NCBI GenBank assembly: GCA_039812545.1
Contig: JBDIAR010000001.1
Location: 9,805-73,804, forward strand
DNA from: JBDIAR01 sp039812545
GTDB lineage: Bacteria; Actinomycetota; Actinomycetes; Actinomycetales; Dermatophilaceae
DNA: 64,000 bases
Direction of reading: 5' to 3'
Shown here: positions 15,102 through 26,247 of the stretch, piece after piece
Layout of the letters: every line of letters starts with the position of its first letter
Position numbering within the stretch: the stretch's first letter is position 1
Made by a program: the position numbers and the translations under genes
Notes under the pieces: generated by a model
Told to the model about the DNA's origin: nothing
Databases searched by the model: none
The model's input: the letters and a program-made list of their open reading frames with translations, nothing else

Positions 15102-15344
15102 TTACGCGGCGGAGGCGACCTGGTGGTGGCGCCCGGTGTTGCTGGTCGGCACGGTCCGGACCGCGGTCACCCGGGACCAGTCGACGACGACGTCGCCGCC
15201 GCTGATCAGGTCGCGCTCGGTGGTGATCTGCGAGGTGCCGGTGCCCTCGGCGTCGCAGGCCTCGGCCGGTTCGAGGATCGCCTCGACCTGGTAGGTCCGC
15301 TGGTCGAAGTCGAACTCGACGACCACGGTGGTGGTGGTTCCCAT
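15102..15344 (-). CDS. Small protein of unknown function, 80 residues
   Basis: Not recognised. From the ATG at 15344, which has GGAG 8 bases upstream, the protein begins MGTTTTVVVEFDFDQRTYQV and is rich in beta-branched residues and acidic strands, with one Cys and a Gln-His-rich C-terminus. It has no signal peptide or membrane helix and looks like a small beta-strand protein. A longer reading to 15509 lacks a ribosome site and looks non-coding. It stands alone between two convergent/divergent neighbours, with 470 bases of gene-free DNA upstream. Confidence 0.6.
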   Translation of the reverse strand: MGTTTTVVVEFDFDQRTYQVEAILEPAEACDAEGTGTSQITTERDLISGGDVVVDWSRVTAVRTVPTSNTGRHHQVASAA

Positions 15345-15813
15345 TGCTGCTCCTGCTTGTCTGCCCGCCCTGAAAGTCTGTCGAGCAATATCGTCGGCGG
15401 CAGATCTTGACGAGTCGCTCAGGAAGTATTGACGTTCCATTAACACCTGACGTAGTTCGCCGCGGCATTTGTCGGTCCTCTCAGGATCGCGGATTTCCTT
15501 GGTGCTCAACGGTATTCGCAGTCAATAGGGCGAACCAGCGATAGGCGATAAAACGGACAATTGCCGAACTTCATCGGTTATCCCCTCGCCCTTTCGAGGT
15601 GAAATGTCCGTTTTGCTCCGCTTGTCCGATCAGTCGTTCCGGACCTCGTCGGGGGCGTTCTTCATGTTCCACATAGTTATTCAGGACCATCTTCAGGCTG
15701 GGCGCTCCCGGCGGTCCCGCCCGCGGCCTCGCTCACGAACGCGGCACCTGCCGCCGTGGCGGCTCACGAGCACCTCGGCGGCTCACGAGCGCTTGGCCTG
15801 GTTCCATTGAGCC
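15345..15813. other. Gene-poor stretch upstream of hutH
   Basis: About 470 bases of lower G+C than the surroundings with no convincing gene. It contains the long-spaced inverted repeat at 15550-15614, probably the promoter of the minus-strand 80-residue gene and that of hutH. No known riboswitch was recognised. Confidence 0.6.
15550..15614. repeat. Inverted repeat AAAACGGACA...TGTCCGTTTT
   Basis: A perfect 10-base inverted repeat (15550-15559 and 15605-15614) separated by 45 bases. The same decamer AAAACGGACA also occurs at 1535-1544, in the AT-richer leader upstream of the 6C RNA. It could be a looped operator or a cruciform/RNA stem. Confidence 0.6.
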
Positions 15814-17454
15814 ATGACCCCGGCCGTTCCCGATCTCCCCACCCGCGTCCCCGATGCCGCCGGCCCCGATCCCGCCGGCCCCGCAGCCGACGAACCAACC
15901 GAACCCGTCGTCATCGGCGAACACCCCCTGCGGGTCGAGGACGTCGTCCGGGTCGCTCGTCCCGGACCCCGCCCGCCCCGGATCTCGATCGCCGAACCCG
16001 CGCTGGCCCGGATCGCCGCCGCCCGCGACATCGTCGACGCCCTCGCCGACGACGTCGCACCCCATTACGGGGTATCGACCGGGTTCGGCGCCCTGGCCAC
16101 CCGCCACATCCCCGTCGAGCTGCGGGCCCAACTTCAACGCTCCCTCGTGCGGTCGCACGCGGCCGGCAGCGGCCCCGAGGTCGAGACCGAGGTCGTGCGC
16201 GCCCTGATGGTGTTGCGCTTGGCCACCTTGACGACGGGACACACCGGCGTGAGCGTCGAAACCGCTCAGACGTATGCCGCGATGTTGTCTGCGGGGATCA
16301 CCCCGATCGTCCACGAATACGGCTCCCTCGGCTGCTCCGGCGACCTGGCGCCCTTGGCCCATTGCGCGCTCGCCGCCATCGGCGAGGGCCCGGTTCGGCT
16401 CGCCGACGGTCGCCGAGTCCCGGCGCAGGAGGCCCTGGCGGCATACGGCATACCGCCCGTCGTGCTGCGCGAGAAGGAGGGCCTGGCGCTGATCAACGGC
16501 ACCGACGGCATGCTCGGCATGCTCTGCCTGGCGATCGCGGACCTGACGATGTTGCTGCGGACCGCGGATCTCACGGCCGCGATGAGCGTGGAGGGCCTGC
16601 TCGGCACCGACCACGTCTTCGCCGCCGACCTGCAAGCCCTGCGGCCGCACCCCGGTCAGGCGGCCTCCGCCGCGAACCTGCGCCGACTCCTCGCCGACAG
16701 CCAGATCCGCGCCAGCCACGACACCCCGGACTGCCCGCGGGTTCAGGACGCGTACTCGCTGCGGTGCGCTCCGCAGGTCCACGGCGCCGCCCGGGACACC
16801 CTCGACCACGTCACGCGGGTGGCCGAGCGGGAACTCGCCTCGGCCATCGACAACCCGGTGGTCACCGCCGACGGACGCGTCGAGTCGAACGGCAATTTCC
16901 ACGGTGCGCCGATCGGGTACGCCCTCGACTTCCTCGCAATCGTGGCCGCCGACGTCGCCTCGATGAGCGAACGCCGCACCGACCGGTTCCTCGACAAGGC
17001 CCGCAACGCCGGGCTCAACCCGTTCCTCGCCGACGACCCCGGCGTCGACAGCGGCCACATGATCGCCCAATACACCCAGGCCGCCATCGTCTCCGAACTC
17101 AAACGACTCGCGGTCCCGGCCAGCGTCGACTCCATCCCGAGTTCGGCGATGCAGGAGGACCACGTCTCGATGGGCTGGTCGGCCGGCCGCAAGCTGCGCC
17201 GCTCGATCGACGGGCTCACCCGCGTCATCGCCGTCGAACTGCTCACCGCGGCACGTGGCATCGCGTTGCGGGCGCCGCTGCACCCCGCCCCGGCCCACGG
17301 CGCCGTCATCGACGCCCTGCGCGAGCGACTCCCCGACGCCGCACGCCCCGGCACCGACCGGTTCCTCGCCCCCGAGATCGAAGCCGCCGTGGCCCTGGTC
17401 GGCGACGGCGGCGCGCTGGCGGCGGCGGAGTCCGTCATCGGCCACCTGGAGTGA
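15814..17454 (+). CDS. hutH: Histidine ammonia-lyase
   Basis: 546 residues. Removes ammonia from L-histidine to give urocanate, the first step of histidine degradation. The MIO cofactor tripeptide is formed from the Ser-Gly region of GSLGCSGDLAPLAH; a Cys replaces the usual Ala, as I recall in other actinobacterial HutH. The catalytic Tyr lies in YGVSTGFGALA, and IDNPVVTADG and SSAMQEDHVSMG are also typical. The ATG at 15814 gives a Pro-rich extra N-terminus of about 35 residues. No Shine-Dalgarno is evident. hutF follows; hutU and hutI are not in the window. Confidence 0.94.
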   Translation: MTPAVPDLPTRVPDAAGPDPAGPAADEPTEPVVIGEHPLRVEDVVRVARPGPRPPRISIAEPALARIAAARDIVDALADDVAPHYGVSTGFGALATRHIPVELRAQLQRSLVRSHAAGSGPEVETEVVRALMVLRLATLTTGHTGVSVETAQTYAAMLSAGITPIVHEYGSLGCSGDLAPLAHCALAAIGEGPVRLADGRRVPAQEALAAYGIPPVVLREKEGLALINGTDGMLGMLCLAIADLTMLLRTADLTAAMSVEGLLGTDHVFAADLQALRPHPGQAASAANLRRLLADSQIRASHDTPDCPRVQDAYSLRCAPQVHGAARDTLDHVTRVAERELASAIDNPVVTADGRVESNGNFHGAPIGYALDFLAIVAADVASMSERRTDRFLDKARNAGLNPFLADDPGVDSGHMIAQYTQAAIVSELKRLAVPASVDSIPSSAMQEDHVSMGWSAGRKLRRSIDGLTRVIAVELLTAARGIALRAPLHPAPAHGAVIDALRERLPDAARPGTDRFLAPEIEAAVALVGDGGALAAAESVIGHLE

Positions 17455-17625
17455 CCGGGACAGACCCGCCGCCACCTGGCATACACTCGGACGCCGTTCA
17501 CCGTCAGCGCGTAGCATCGATCACGACGCTCTGAGCCATACGGCGGCCCGCCCCGGCGGGATCAGCCGACGGGATTCACCTGCACAGCCGTCCCACAACG
17601 TCGTGGGGCCTACGAGGGAGTGGGA

Positions 17626-18945
17626 ATGACGAGCTACTGGGCGGACCACGCGTGGCTGCCACGCGGGCTCACGGCGCGGGTGCGGATCCGAGTGAGCCAG
17701 GGCCTGATCGCCGGCATCGAAACCGACGTCGACGCGACCTCCGGTGACGTCCGGCTGCGCGGCGTCGTCCTGCCGGGACTGGCCAACGCCCACAGCCACG
17801 CCTTCCACCGAGCCCTGCGCGGGCACGTCCAGGAGCACGCGAGCAATATCTTGACCTGGCGTGACCGCATGTATGCCATTGCCCGCCAGTTGAATCCGGA
17901 CACTTACCTGGCGCTGGCCCGGGCCGTCTACTGCGAGATGGCGCTGGCGGGTTACACGCTGGTCGGCGAGTTCCACTACGTCCACCACCGCCCGAACGGC
18001 AAGCCCTACGGCGATCCCAATGTGATGAGCCAGGCGCTGCGCCAGGCGGCCTCCGAGGCCGGGGTCCGGCTGACGATCCTCGACAGCGCGTACTTCCACG
18101 GCGCCCTGACCGGTGAGGGGCACCTGCCGCTCGACGAGGTCCAGGCCAGGTTCGGCGATCCCTCCGTGGGTGCTTGGCTGACCCGGGCCGATCAGCGCAT
18201 CGAGACCCCCAAGTGCCGGCTCGGGTATGCCGCCCACTCCATCCGGACTGTGTCTCGCGACGAACTCGCCGAACTCGTCGCCGCGGTCGGCGACCGTCCG
18301 CTGCACGTGCACCTGTCCCAGCAGCCCGCGGAGAACCTCGCCGCCCAGATGTACTACGGCCAGAGCCCGGCGCGGCTGCTGGACAGCGCCGGGGCGCTCG
18401 GCCCACGCACCACGGTCGTGCACGCCACGCACCTGTCGGACGAGGACATCCACCTGATCGGCGGCACCGGGACCGGCAGCTGCATCTGCCCGACGACCGA
18501 ACGCGACCTGGCCGACGGGATCGGCCCGGCCCGACGCCTGCACGACGCGGGTTCGCCGATCAGTCTGGGCAGCGACAGCCACGCCGTCGTGGACGCCTTC
18601 GAGGAGTTGCGGGCGCTGGAGATGAACGAGCGGGTGGCCACCAACGAGCGCGGCCGGTTCGACACCGGGGACCTCATCCTGGCCGGTTCGTTCAACGGCT
18701 ATCGCTCGCTGTGCTGGGACGACGGTGGTCACCTCAGCACGGGGGCGCTCGCGGATTTCGTCGTCGTCAAGCAGGATTCGGTCAACACGGCGGGCTGCCA
18801 GCCGGGCCAGATGATCTATGCCGCGACGACCCAGGACATCGAGACCGTGGTCGTCGGTGGGACGGTGATCGCCGCGGGTGGGCAGCATCGCCTCGGGCCG
18901 GTCGGCCCGATGCTCAAGGCCGCGATTGCCCCCTTCTGGGACTGA
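17626..18945 (+). CDS. hutF: Formimidoylglutamate deiminase
   Basis: 439 residues, amidohydrolase superfamily. Converts N-formimidoyl-L-glutamate to N-formyl-L-glutamate and ammonia. Metal ligands are visible in NAHSHAFHRALRG (HxH, near 50), HVHLSQQPAEN and LGSDSHAVVDAFEELR. The length is normal. The ATG at 17626 is preceded by GAGGGAG; a GTG two codons earlier is less well placed. It lies 171 bases behind hutH on the same strand, which supports the substrate assignment and indicates the five-step histidine route via formylglutamate. Confidence 0.92.
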   Translation: MTSYWADHAWLPRGLTARVRIRVSQGLIAGIETDVDATSGDVRLRGVVLPGLANAHSHAFHRALRGHVQEHASNILTWRDRMYAIARQLNPDTYLALARAVYCEMALAGYTLVGEFHYVHHRPNGKPYGDPNVMSQALRQAASEAGVRLTILDSAYFHGALTGEGHLPLDEVQARFGDPSVGAWLTRADQRIETPKCRLGYAAHSIRTVSRDELAELVAAVGDRPLHVHLSQQPAENLAAQMYYGQSPARLLDSAGALGPRTTVVHATHLSDEDIHLIGGTGTGSCICPTTERDLADGIGPARRLHDAGSPISLGSDSHAVVDAFEELRALEMNERVATNERGRFDTGDLILAGSFNGYRSLCWDDGGHLSTGALADFVVVKQDSVNTAGCQPGQMIYAATTQDIETVVVGGTVIAAGGQHRLGPVGPMLKAAIAPFWD

Positions 18946-18969
18946 TCGCGGCCCGCTGCGGGATCGACG

Positions 18970-19242
18970 TCAGGCGTCCTTGGCCTTCGGCGCGTGGCCG
19001 GCGGAGTCGATGTAGTACTGGGCCGCCTTGCGCTGCGCGGCGGTGCGGGCGGCTCCGACCGCCAGCCCGGTGAGTGCCGCGAAGGCCAACGCCTCGCCCC
19101 AGCCGGTCTCCTCCACATCGGTGGGGTCGACGGGGACCTCGCGACCGGAGCTCTTCCACAGGGCCGAGACGAGCTTGTTCGCAACCAGCCCGGCCAGGAC
19201 GGCCGAACCCGTGCCGAGGATCTTCCACGCCGCCGAACCCAT
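18970..19242 (-). CDS. DUF4235 small membrane protein
   Basis: 90 residues. The N-terminal helix (AAWKILGTGSAVLAGLVANKLVS) and a second hydrophobic helix (EALAFAALTGLAVGAARTAAQR) flank the conserved 'W..GW.EA' region of the DUF4235 family, which is widespread in actinobacteria and of unknown function. It is convergent with hutF. A TAGGCG box 6 bases before the ATG suggests a leaderless transcript. Confidence 0.85.
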   Translation of the reverse strand: MGSAAWKILGTGSAVLAGLVANKLVSALWKSSGREVPVDPTDVEETGWGEALAFAALTGLAVGAARTAAQRKAAQYYIDSAGHAPKAKDA

Positions 19243-19248
19243 ATGACT

Positions 19249-19254
19249 CGCCTA
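19249..19254 (-). promoter_or_regulatory. Possible -10 box (TAGGCG), leaderless DUF4235 gene
   Basis: TAGGCG on the minus strand, 6 bases before the ATG at 19242. It deviates from TANNNT at the last base, so this is weaker than the other examples. Confidence 0.35.
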
Positions 19255-19382
19255 CCCGTCGCCTGTGTGTGCTTGGTCTGGTACGTGTGCATCGTCTGCG
19301 ACCCGCGCCCGGTCCGAGGCGGCCGGGGCGTTGATCATGTCCGACTGTGCCACGCCGAAGGGTGTACCGTCATCTCACCAAC

Positions 19383-19473
19383 GACAGGGGAGCGCGATAG
19401 CGCTGAGAGTGCGGCCCACCCACGGGCCGCAGACCCTCGAACCTGCTCCGGTTAGCACCGGCGAAGGGAGTCA
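19383..19473 (+). promoter_or_regulatory. TPP (thiamine pyrophosphate) riboswitch
   Basis: The THI-box elements appear in order: ACAGGGGAGC, GCTGAGAGTGCGG (the pyrimidine-sensing CUGAGA core), a closed side stem GGCCC...GGGCC, CAGACCCTCGAACCTG (pyrophosphate-sensing half) and the closing GGTTAGCACCGGCGAAGGGAGTCA. It ends just before the thiB start codon, so binding of TPP probably masks the ribosome site (GGGAGTCA) and shuts off thiBPQ. Confidence 0.95.
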
Positions 19474-19478
19474 GCTGT

Positions 19479-20636
19479 ATGCCGATCCATCCGTTCCGCT
19501 CGACGCTGCGGTCGGCCGCCGGGGCCGCTCTGACCGTGGGCGCGCTGGCCGCGTGCTCGCTCAGTTCCGGCGGCTCCACGACCTCGACCTCCCCGGCGCC
19601 CGCCCCCGGGACGACGAGTTCGTCGGGCACCTCGGGAGGTTCGGCGCCGGCCGGCGGTAAGGCGTGTCCCGACGGGGGCACCGTCCAGGTCGCGACCCAC
19701 GACTCGTTCAAGGTGCCCGACGCGGCGCTCGCGGCGTTCACCGCCGCGAGCGGCTGCCGGGTGCAGATCCTCAAGAACGGCGACGCCGGTCAGCTGACCA
19801 CCAAGCTGGTCCTCACCAAGAGCTCGCCGATCGCGGACGCCGTCTACGGCATCGACAACACCTATGCCGGTCGTGCGGTGTCCGCCGGGCTGCTCACGGC
19901 ATACACGCCGGCCCTCCTGCCGCCCGGGGCGGCGGATCATGCGGCCACCGGCGCCGGTGCCGCCGTCCTGACCCCGGTCGACTACGGCGACGTCTGCGTC
20001 AACATCGACGACACCTGGTTCGCCGCCAGCCAGATCGCACCGCCGAAGACCTTCGAGGATCTGACCAAAGCGTCCTACAAGGACCTGTTCGTCACCCCCT
20101 CGCCGACCACGTCGAGCCCCGGCATGGCGTTCTTCCTGGCCACCGTCGCCACCTACGGTCAGGACGGCTGGACGGAGTACTGGACCAAGCTGAAGGCCAA
20201 CGGGGTCAAGACCACCTCCGGCTGGTCGGACGCCTACTTCGTCGACTTCACCCAGGGCGGCGGCAAGGGCACCCGGCCGATCGTCTTGTCGTATGCGTCG
20301 TCGCCGCCGTTCACGATCCCCAAGGGCAAGACGAATCCGACGACCTCGGCGCTGCTGGACACCTGTTTCCGCCAGACCGAGTATGCCGGTGTCCTCGCCG
20401 GGGCCAAGAACGAGGCGGGCGCCAAGGCGTTCGTCGACTTCCTCCTGACGTCCGCGGTGCAGGAGTCCATCCCGGACAACATGTACATGTACCCGGTGGT
20501 CAACACGGTTGCGCTGCCGGCGAGTTGGGCCCGCTGGGCGAAGCTGCCCCAGGCGCCGCTCAGCGTGGACCCGGACGTCATCGACTCGAAGCGGGACGCC
20601 TGGCTCAAGGCGTGGACGGAGCTGATGGGTTCGTGA
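19479..20636 (+). CDS. thiB: Thiamine ABC transporter, substrate-binding lipoprotein
   Basis: 385 residues. A signal peptide ends in the lipobox GALAAC with Cys26, followed by a Ser/Thr/Pro linker, so the protein is lipid-anchored outside the membrane. The rest is an iron(III)/thiamine-type periplasmic binding protein (VQVATHDSFKVPDAAL..., then DYGDVCVNIDDTWF). It binds thiamine or a phosphate ester and hands it to ThiP. Control by the TPP riboswitch directly upstream supports thiamine as substrate. Confidence 0.92.
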   Translation: MPIHPFRSTLRSAAGAALTVGALAACSLSSGGSTTSTSPAPAPGTTSSSGTSGGSAPAGGKACPDGGTVQVATHDSFKVPDAALAAFTAASGCRVQILKNGDAGQLTTKLVLTKSSPIADAVYGIDNTYAGRAVSAGLLTAYTPALLPPGAADHAATGAGAAVLTPVDYGDVCVNIDDTWFAASQIAPPKTFEDLTKASYKDLFVTPSPTTSSPGMAFFLATVATYGQDGWTEYWTKLKANGVKTTSGWSDAYFVDFTQGGGKGTRPIVLSYASSPPFTIPKGKTNPTTSALLDTCFRQTEYAGVLAGAKNEAGAKAFVDFLLTSAVQESIPDNMYMYPVVNTVALPASWARWAKLPQAPLSVDPDVIDSKRDAWLKAWTELMGS

Positions 20637-22333
20637 GCGCACCGGCCGGGGCGGCGGCGAGGCCGCCGACGCGCCCGGCCGGGCTGCTCGGCCCCCTCGG
20701 GATTGCGCTGACCGCCGCAATCCCGTTGGCATTCCTCGGGATCTTCTTCGTGTTGCCCGTGGTCGGAATGATCTCGCGTGGCCTGGTCGGCGAATCCGGT
20801 GTGGATCTGGGGGGATTCGCGGAGGTGTTCGGTCGCAGCCGCACCCTGGGGGTCATCCGGTTCACGGTGGGCAGTTCGCTGCTCGCGACCGCGGTGACGG
20901 TCGCACTCGGCCTGCCCCTGGCATACACGTTGCATCGCTTGCGGATTCCCCTGGCGGGCCTCTGGCGCGCCCTGGTCATGATGCCCTTCGTCATGCCGAC
21001 CGTCGTCGTCGGGGTGATGTTCCGTTCGCTGCTCGCACCCGGCGGGATGCTCGGCGGCCTCGGTCTGGACGGGTCCTGGGTGGCCATCCTCGCCGCCTTC
21101 GTCTTCTTCAATCTCGCGGTCGTCGTGCGGACCGTCGGCGGCGCCTGGGAGGCTCTCGACCCGCGCACCGAACAGTCCGCGGCGGCGCTGGGCGCCTCGC
21201 CGTGGACGGTGTTCCGCACGGTCACGGCACCGGCGCTCGCGCCGGCCGTCGTCTCGGCGGCCTCGGTGGTGTTCCTGTTCTGTTCCACGGCATTCGGCGT
21301 GGTGCTCACGCTCGGCGGGATGAAGTACGGCACGGTCGAGACCGAGATCTACCTGCTGACCACCACCCTGCTCGACCTGCGTGGCGCGGCAGCACTGAGC
21401 ATCGTGCAGTTCGTGGCCGTCGCGGCGATGCTGTGGCTGGCCGGTCGCGCCCGCGAGCGGGTGGAGGGGCGACGGGTGGGTCGCGGGACCCGGTCGGCGC
21501 CTCTGCCTCTGCGTCGCGGTGGCCGGGGGTCCTGGGCGGCGGTCGGGGTGTCGGTCCTGACGATGGTGTTCATCGCGTTGCCCGTGACGTCGTTGGTGGT
21601 CCGGTCGTTCCGCGACGACGGGGGGTGGACGACCGCGAATTACGTCGCGCTGACGACATTGTCGAGCGACAACGCGCTGTCCGTCACCGTGTGGCAGGCG
21701 CTGTCCACGTCCTGGCGGATCGCGGTCGACGCCGCGCTGCTGGCCATGGCGCTCGGGCTCGCGGTGAGCGTCGTCGTGACCCGTCGGCCCCGGACGCCGG
21801 CCGGTCGACGAGGGCTGGCCGTCCTGGACGGGGCGTTCATGCTGCCGCTCGGGATCTCCGCTGTGACGGTGGGTTTCGGGTTCCTGGTGACCTTGGACCG
21901 GCCGCCGTTGGACCTGCGATCCTCGCCGGTGCTCATCCCCATCGCGCAGGCCATGGTCGCGTTGCCGCTCGTCGTGCGGACCGTGGCTCCGGCGCTGCGG
22001 GCCATCGACGACCGTCAGCGGCAGGCCGCGGCCGCGCTCGGGGCGTCCCCCCTGCGGGTGTTGCTGACCGTCGACCTGCCGGTGGTGTGGCGACCCGTGC
22101 TGGCGGGTACCGGATTCGCGTTGGCGGTGTCGATGGGCGAGTTCGGGGCGACGAGCTTCCTTGCCCGACCGGACAACCCGACTCTGCCCGTCGTCGTCTA
22201 CGGCCTCATCGGCCGACCCGGTGCCGAGAACTTCGGCATGGCCTTGGCCGCCTCCGTGGTCTTGTCCGCGGTCACCGTCGCCGTCCTCGGGGCCGTCGAA
22301 CGCCTGCGGGTCGGCCGGTTGGGGGCGTTCTGA
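20633..22333 (+). CDS. thiP: Thiamine ABC transporter permease
   Basis: 566 residues with about twelve membrane helices in two homologous halves, each carrying an EAA loop (EQSAAALGASPWTVFRTVTAP around 180 and RQAAAALGASPLRVLLTVDLP around 465) that contacts the ATPase. Fusion of two permease units is normal for ThiP. The GTG at 20633 overlaps the thiB stop (GTGA), so the two are translationally coupled. Confidence 0.93.
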   Translation: MSAPAGAAARPPTRPAGLLGPLGIALTAAIPLAFLGIFFVLPVVGMISRGLVGESGVDLGGFAEVFGRSRTLGVIRFTVGSSLLATAVTVALGLPLAYTLHRLRIPLAGLWRALVMMPFVMPTVVVGVMFRSLLAPGGMLGGLGLDGSWVAILAAFVFFNLAVVVRTVGGAWEALDPRTEQSAAALGASPWTVFRTVTAPALAPAVVSAASVVFLFCSTAFGVVLTLGGMKYGTVETEIYLLTTTLLDLRGAAALSIVQFVAVAAMLWLAGRARERVEGRRVGRGTRSAPLPLRRGGRGSWAAVGVSVLTMVFIALPVTSLVVRSFRDDGGWTTANYVALTTLSSDNALSVTVWQALSTSWRIAVDAALLAMALGLAVSVVVTRRPRTPAGRRGLAVLDGAFMLPLGISAVTVGFGFLVTLDRPPLDLRSSPVLIPIAQAMVALPLVVRTVAPALRAIDDRQRQAAAALGASPLRVLLTVDLPVVWRPVLAGTGFALAVSMGEFGATSFLARPDNPTLPVVVYGLIGRPGAENFGMALAASVVLSAVTVAVLGAVERLRVGRLGAF

Positions 22334-23366
22334 TGGACGGGCTGCACATCACCGACGCCACCGTCCGATTCGGTGGCACGACGGCGGTCGACCACGTCAC
22401 CCTCGCGATTCCGGGGGGAACGGTGCTGGCCGTCCTCGGTCCCTCCGGTTGCGGCAAGTCGACCCTGCTGCGCGCCGTATGCGGGTTGGAGGATCTCTCC
22501 TCCGGCAGCGTGTCGTATGACGGTGACGATCTGGCCGCGGTCCCGACCTATCGGCGGGGGTTCGCGTTGATGTTCCAGGACGGCCAGCTCTTCGCGCATG
22601 CCGACGTCGCCGCCAACGTGGCATACGGCATGCGGCGCAAAGGGATTCGTGGCACGGAACTCGACGGGGAGGTGGAGCGCCTGCTCGAGCTGGTCGGACT
22701 CGGCGGGTATGGTCGGCGCCGCCCGGCGACCCTGTCCGGCGGCGAACAGCAGCGGGTCGCGCTGGCCCGGGCGCTGGCCGCCCGGCCGCGACTCCTGCTC
22801 CTGGACGAACCCCTGTCGGCGCTGGACCGCTCGCTGCGGGAGCGTCTGGCGGCGGACCTGCGGGCGATCCTCGTGGAGACCGGGACCACCGCCATGCTCG
22901 TCACCCACGACCACGACGAGGCGTTCACCGTCGCCGACCGGATGGCGGTGATGCTGCGCGGCCGGATCGTGCAGGAGGGACCGACGGCGCAGGTCTGGCA
23001 GTCGCCCGCCGATCCCGAGGTGGCCGAATTCCTCGGCTACGACACGGTTCTGGATCCCGAGGCCGCGGCCCTGCTCGGGTTGTCCCTCCCCGCAGGTGAA
23101 CGAATCGCCTTGGGGCGCAGCGCGCTCCGCCTCGATCCGGCGGGACCGATCACGGCCACGGTGGTTCGGGCGGCGGCGGCCCGCGGCGGCATCCACCTGG
23201 AGGTCCGCATCCCGGGACTGCCGCAGCTGCCGGCCGTCGGCGACCTGACCACCCCGCCGTCGCCCGGATCGCAGGTCCGGCTGCGCGTCGACCCCGCCGG
23301 CACCGCGGCCCTGGACCCCGCTCAACCCCCGCCCGCCCAATCCCCGGTTGGAGGTAAAACCGGCCG

Positions 23367-23370
<4 letters not shown>
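22333..23370 (+). CDS. thiQ: Thiamine ABC transporter ATP-binding protein
   Basis: 345 residues. Walker [10 protein letters not shown] (about 35-43), Q-loop LMFQDGQLF, signature LSGGEQQR, Walker [13 protein letters not shown] and switch His in [10 protein letters not shown]-terminal regulatory extension of about 110 residues follows, of the type found in ferric/molybdate/thiamine importers. The ATG shares one base with the thiP stop (TGATG). The last codons form part of the hairpin at 23345-23395, and its stop overlaps the stop of the convergent radical SAM gene. Confidence 0.92.
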
Positions 23371-24592
<1,222 letters not shown>

Positions 24593-24596
<4 letters not shown>

Positions 24597-26167
24597 GGGT
24601 GGACTCCTTCGCTGAGGTGGGCGCTGACCGCGGCGGCTGCGCGGTCGGCTGAACTGACACACGAGGCGATGCCGATCCCGTCGTACCCGGCCCCGGCATA
24701 CCAGATCCCCGGCAGGACATCACGCACCCGAGCCATGATCGCCGGATGGCCGACCTCGAGTTGCGCCATGGCCGCCGGCCAGCGCCGGATGAGGACGTCG
24801 GCGGGTTCGGCGGTCAGGCCGGTCAGGTCCGCCAGGTCGGCGCGCACGGCCCGCAGCAGCGCCTCGTCCGTGAGGGCGTCGGCGCTGTCCTGGCGCGCGC
24901 GGCCCACCGAGACCCGCACGATCGCGCGCCCGGGCGGGCGCACATGGGACCACTTGCTGGACAGGAAGACCGCCGCCTTCAGGGTGCGTCCGGAGTCCGA
25001 CCGGGTGAGGATGCCGGTGCCCCGGTAGGCCGGGTGCGCGGCCAGGTCTGTGCTGTCGTATGCCAGGGCGAGCGTGGCGACCGAGGCGTAGGGGATCTGG
25101 GCGAGTGCGTCGGCGGCGTCCGGGGCGAGCGGCTCGATCAGGGGGCCGGCCGCGCGCGCGGGCAGCGCCAGGACCACCGCCGACGCCGCAAGCGTGGTGG
25201 CCGCCGCGCCGCCGCAGTCGAGCGTCCAGCCGTCCGGGGCCCGGCGCAACCCGATGACCGGGCGGCCCGTCAGGACGTGGCCGCCGCCCGCCTCGATCTC
25301 CCGACGCAGCCGCTCGACGAGGGTGGACAGGCCGCCCGGCAATGAGACGAAGACCGGAGAACCGCCCATCGGCCCAGCGCCACCGCCCGTCGGACCCGCC
25401 CCGCCCGGCCGGGGACGTCGTGAGAACCGAGCCAGCACCGAGGCGGTGAGTAGCGAACGCCGGGCCGCGTCGGCGCCGGCCAACAGCGGTGCGGCGGCGG
25501 CCAGCGAGAGGCGCCGCACGTCTCCGGCGTGCAGGCTGCCCATCATCGGGTCGACGAACGTCCGGGTCACCGCCGCCCCGAACCGATGGTCGACGAAGTC
25601 CGCGACCGAGGCGTCCGGGCCGACCGGGCGCCGCGCCGCCAGCGGTTCCACGGCGGCGCGCGCCACGGCATACGGGGACAACAGGCCGGCCCGCAGCACC
25701 GGCCGCAGGCGGGTCGGGCCGGCGGGGCCCACCCCGGCCGGGAGTCGGCGCAGTCCGCGAGCCGTGGCCAGCCAGGTACCCCCGGGACCCGCTGGCACCG
25801 CCTGGTCGAGCAGCCCGAGGTCGCTCAGCAGGGCGCGCACCGGGGGAGCGGCCAGGTAGAGCGCCTCGGCGCCGAGTTCGACCGGGACCCCGCCCAGGGT
25901 GGCCGTGTCCAGCTGACCGCCCAGCCGCGGTCCGGCCTCCACGAGCGTCACCGGGTGTCCCGCGCGCGTCAGCCGGTATGCCGTCACGAGTCCGGCGATG
26001 CCTCCGCCCACCACGACGACGCGCGGCGGGGTCGCCGCCGGGCTGTGGGCCATCTCACACCCCACGACTTCGGGGTGGGCTCTCTCGGTCGGCGGTGCAC
26101 CGGCGGCGGCCGGATTGCCGTTGGGGAAGCCACCCATGCCGTCGGGGAAGGTGCGCTCGGAGACCAT
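24593..26167 (-). CDS. cgoX: Coproporphyrinogen/protoporphyrinogen oxidase (HemY/CgoX type)
   Basis: 524 residues. An FAD-binding dinucleotide motif VVVVGGGIAGLVTAYRLTRAG lies at about 49-69, preceded by a 40-residue low-complexity N-terminus. The C-terminal FAD contact is GIWYAGAGYDGIGIASCVSS. In actinobacteria this enzyme usually oxidises coproporphyrinogen III to coproporphyrin III. A Gly/Pro-rich insertion (RPRPGGAGPTGGGAGPMGGS) sits near 258. A shorter start at MAHSPAAT (about residue 39) is possible. A TAATCT box 9 bases before the first ATG favours the long form. The radical SAM gene follows on the same transcript. Confidence 0.88.
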
Positions 26168-26176
26168 GATCGGGCC

Positions 26177-26182
26177 AGATTA
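26177..26182 (-). promoter_or_regulatory. -10 box (TAATCT) of cgoX
   Basis: TAATCT on the minus strand lies 9 bases before the ATG at 26167, giving a leader of only about 2-3 bases. Confidence 0.45.
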
Positions 26183-26241
26183 CCCGTTGTTACTCGTCGG
26201 TATGCCTGGCCTGCGGGGTTCTATGCGACGGCGGTAACCCA

Positions 26242-26247
26242 TAGGCT
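26242..26247 (+). promoter_or_regulatory. -10 box (TAGGCT) of the transcarboxylase operon
   Basis: TAGGCT is the best -10 candidate in the 225-base gap upstream of the 5S gene and would give a leader of about 140 bases. No convincing -35 element or known riboswitch was found in the leader. Confidence 0.4.
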
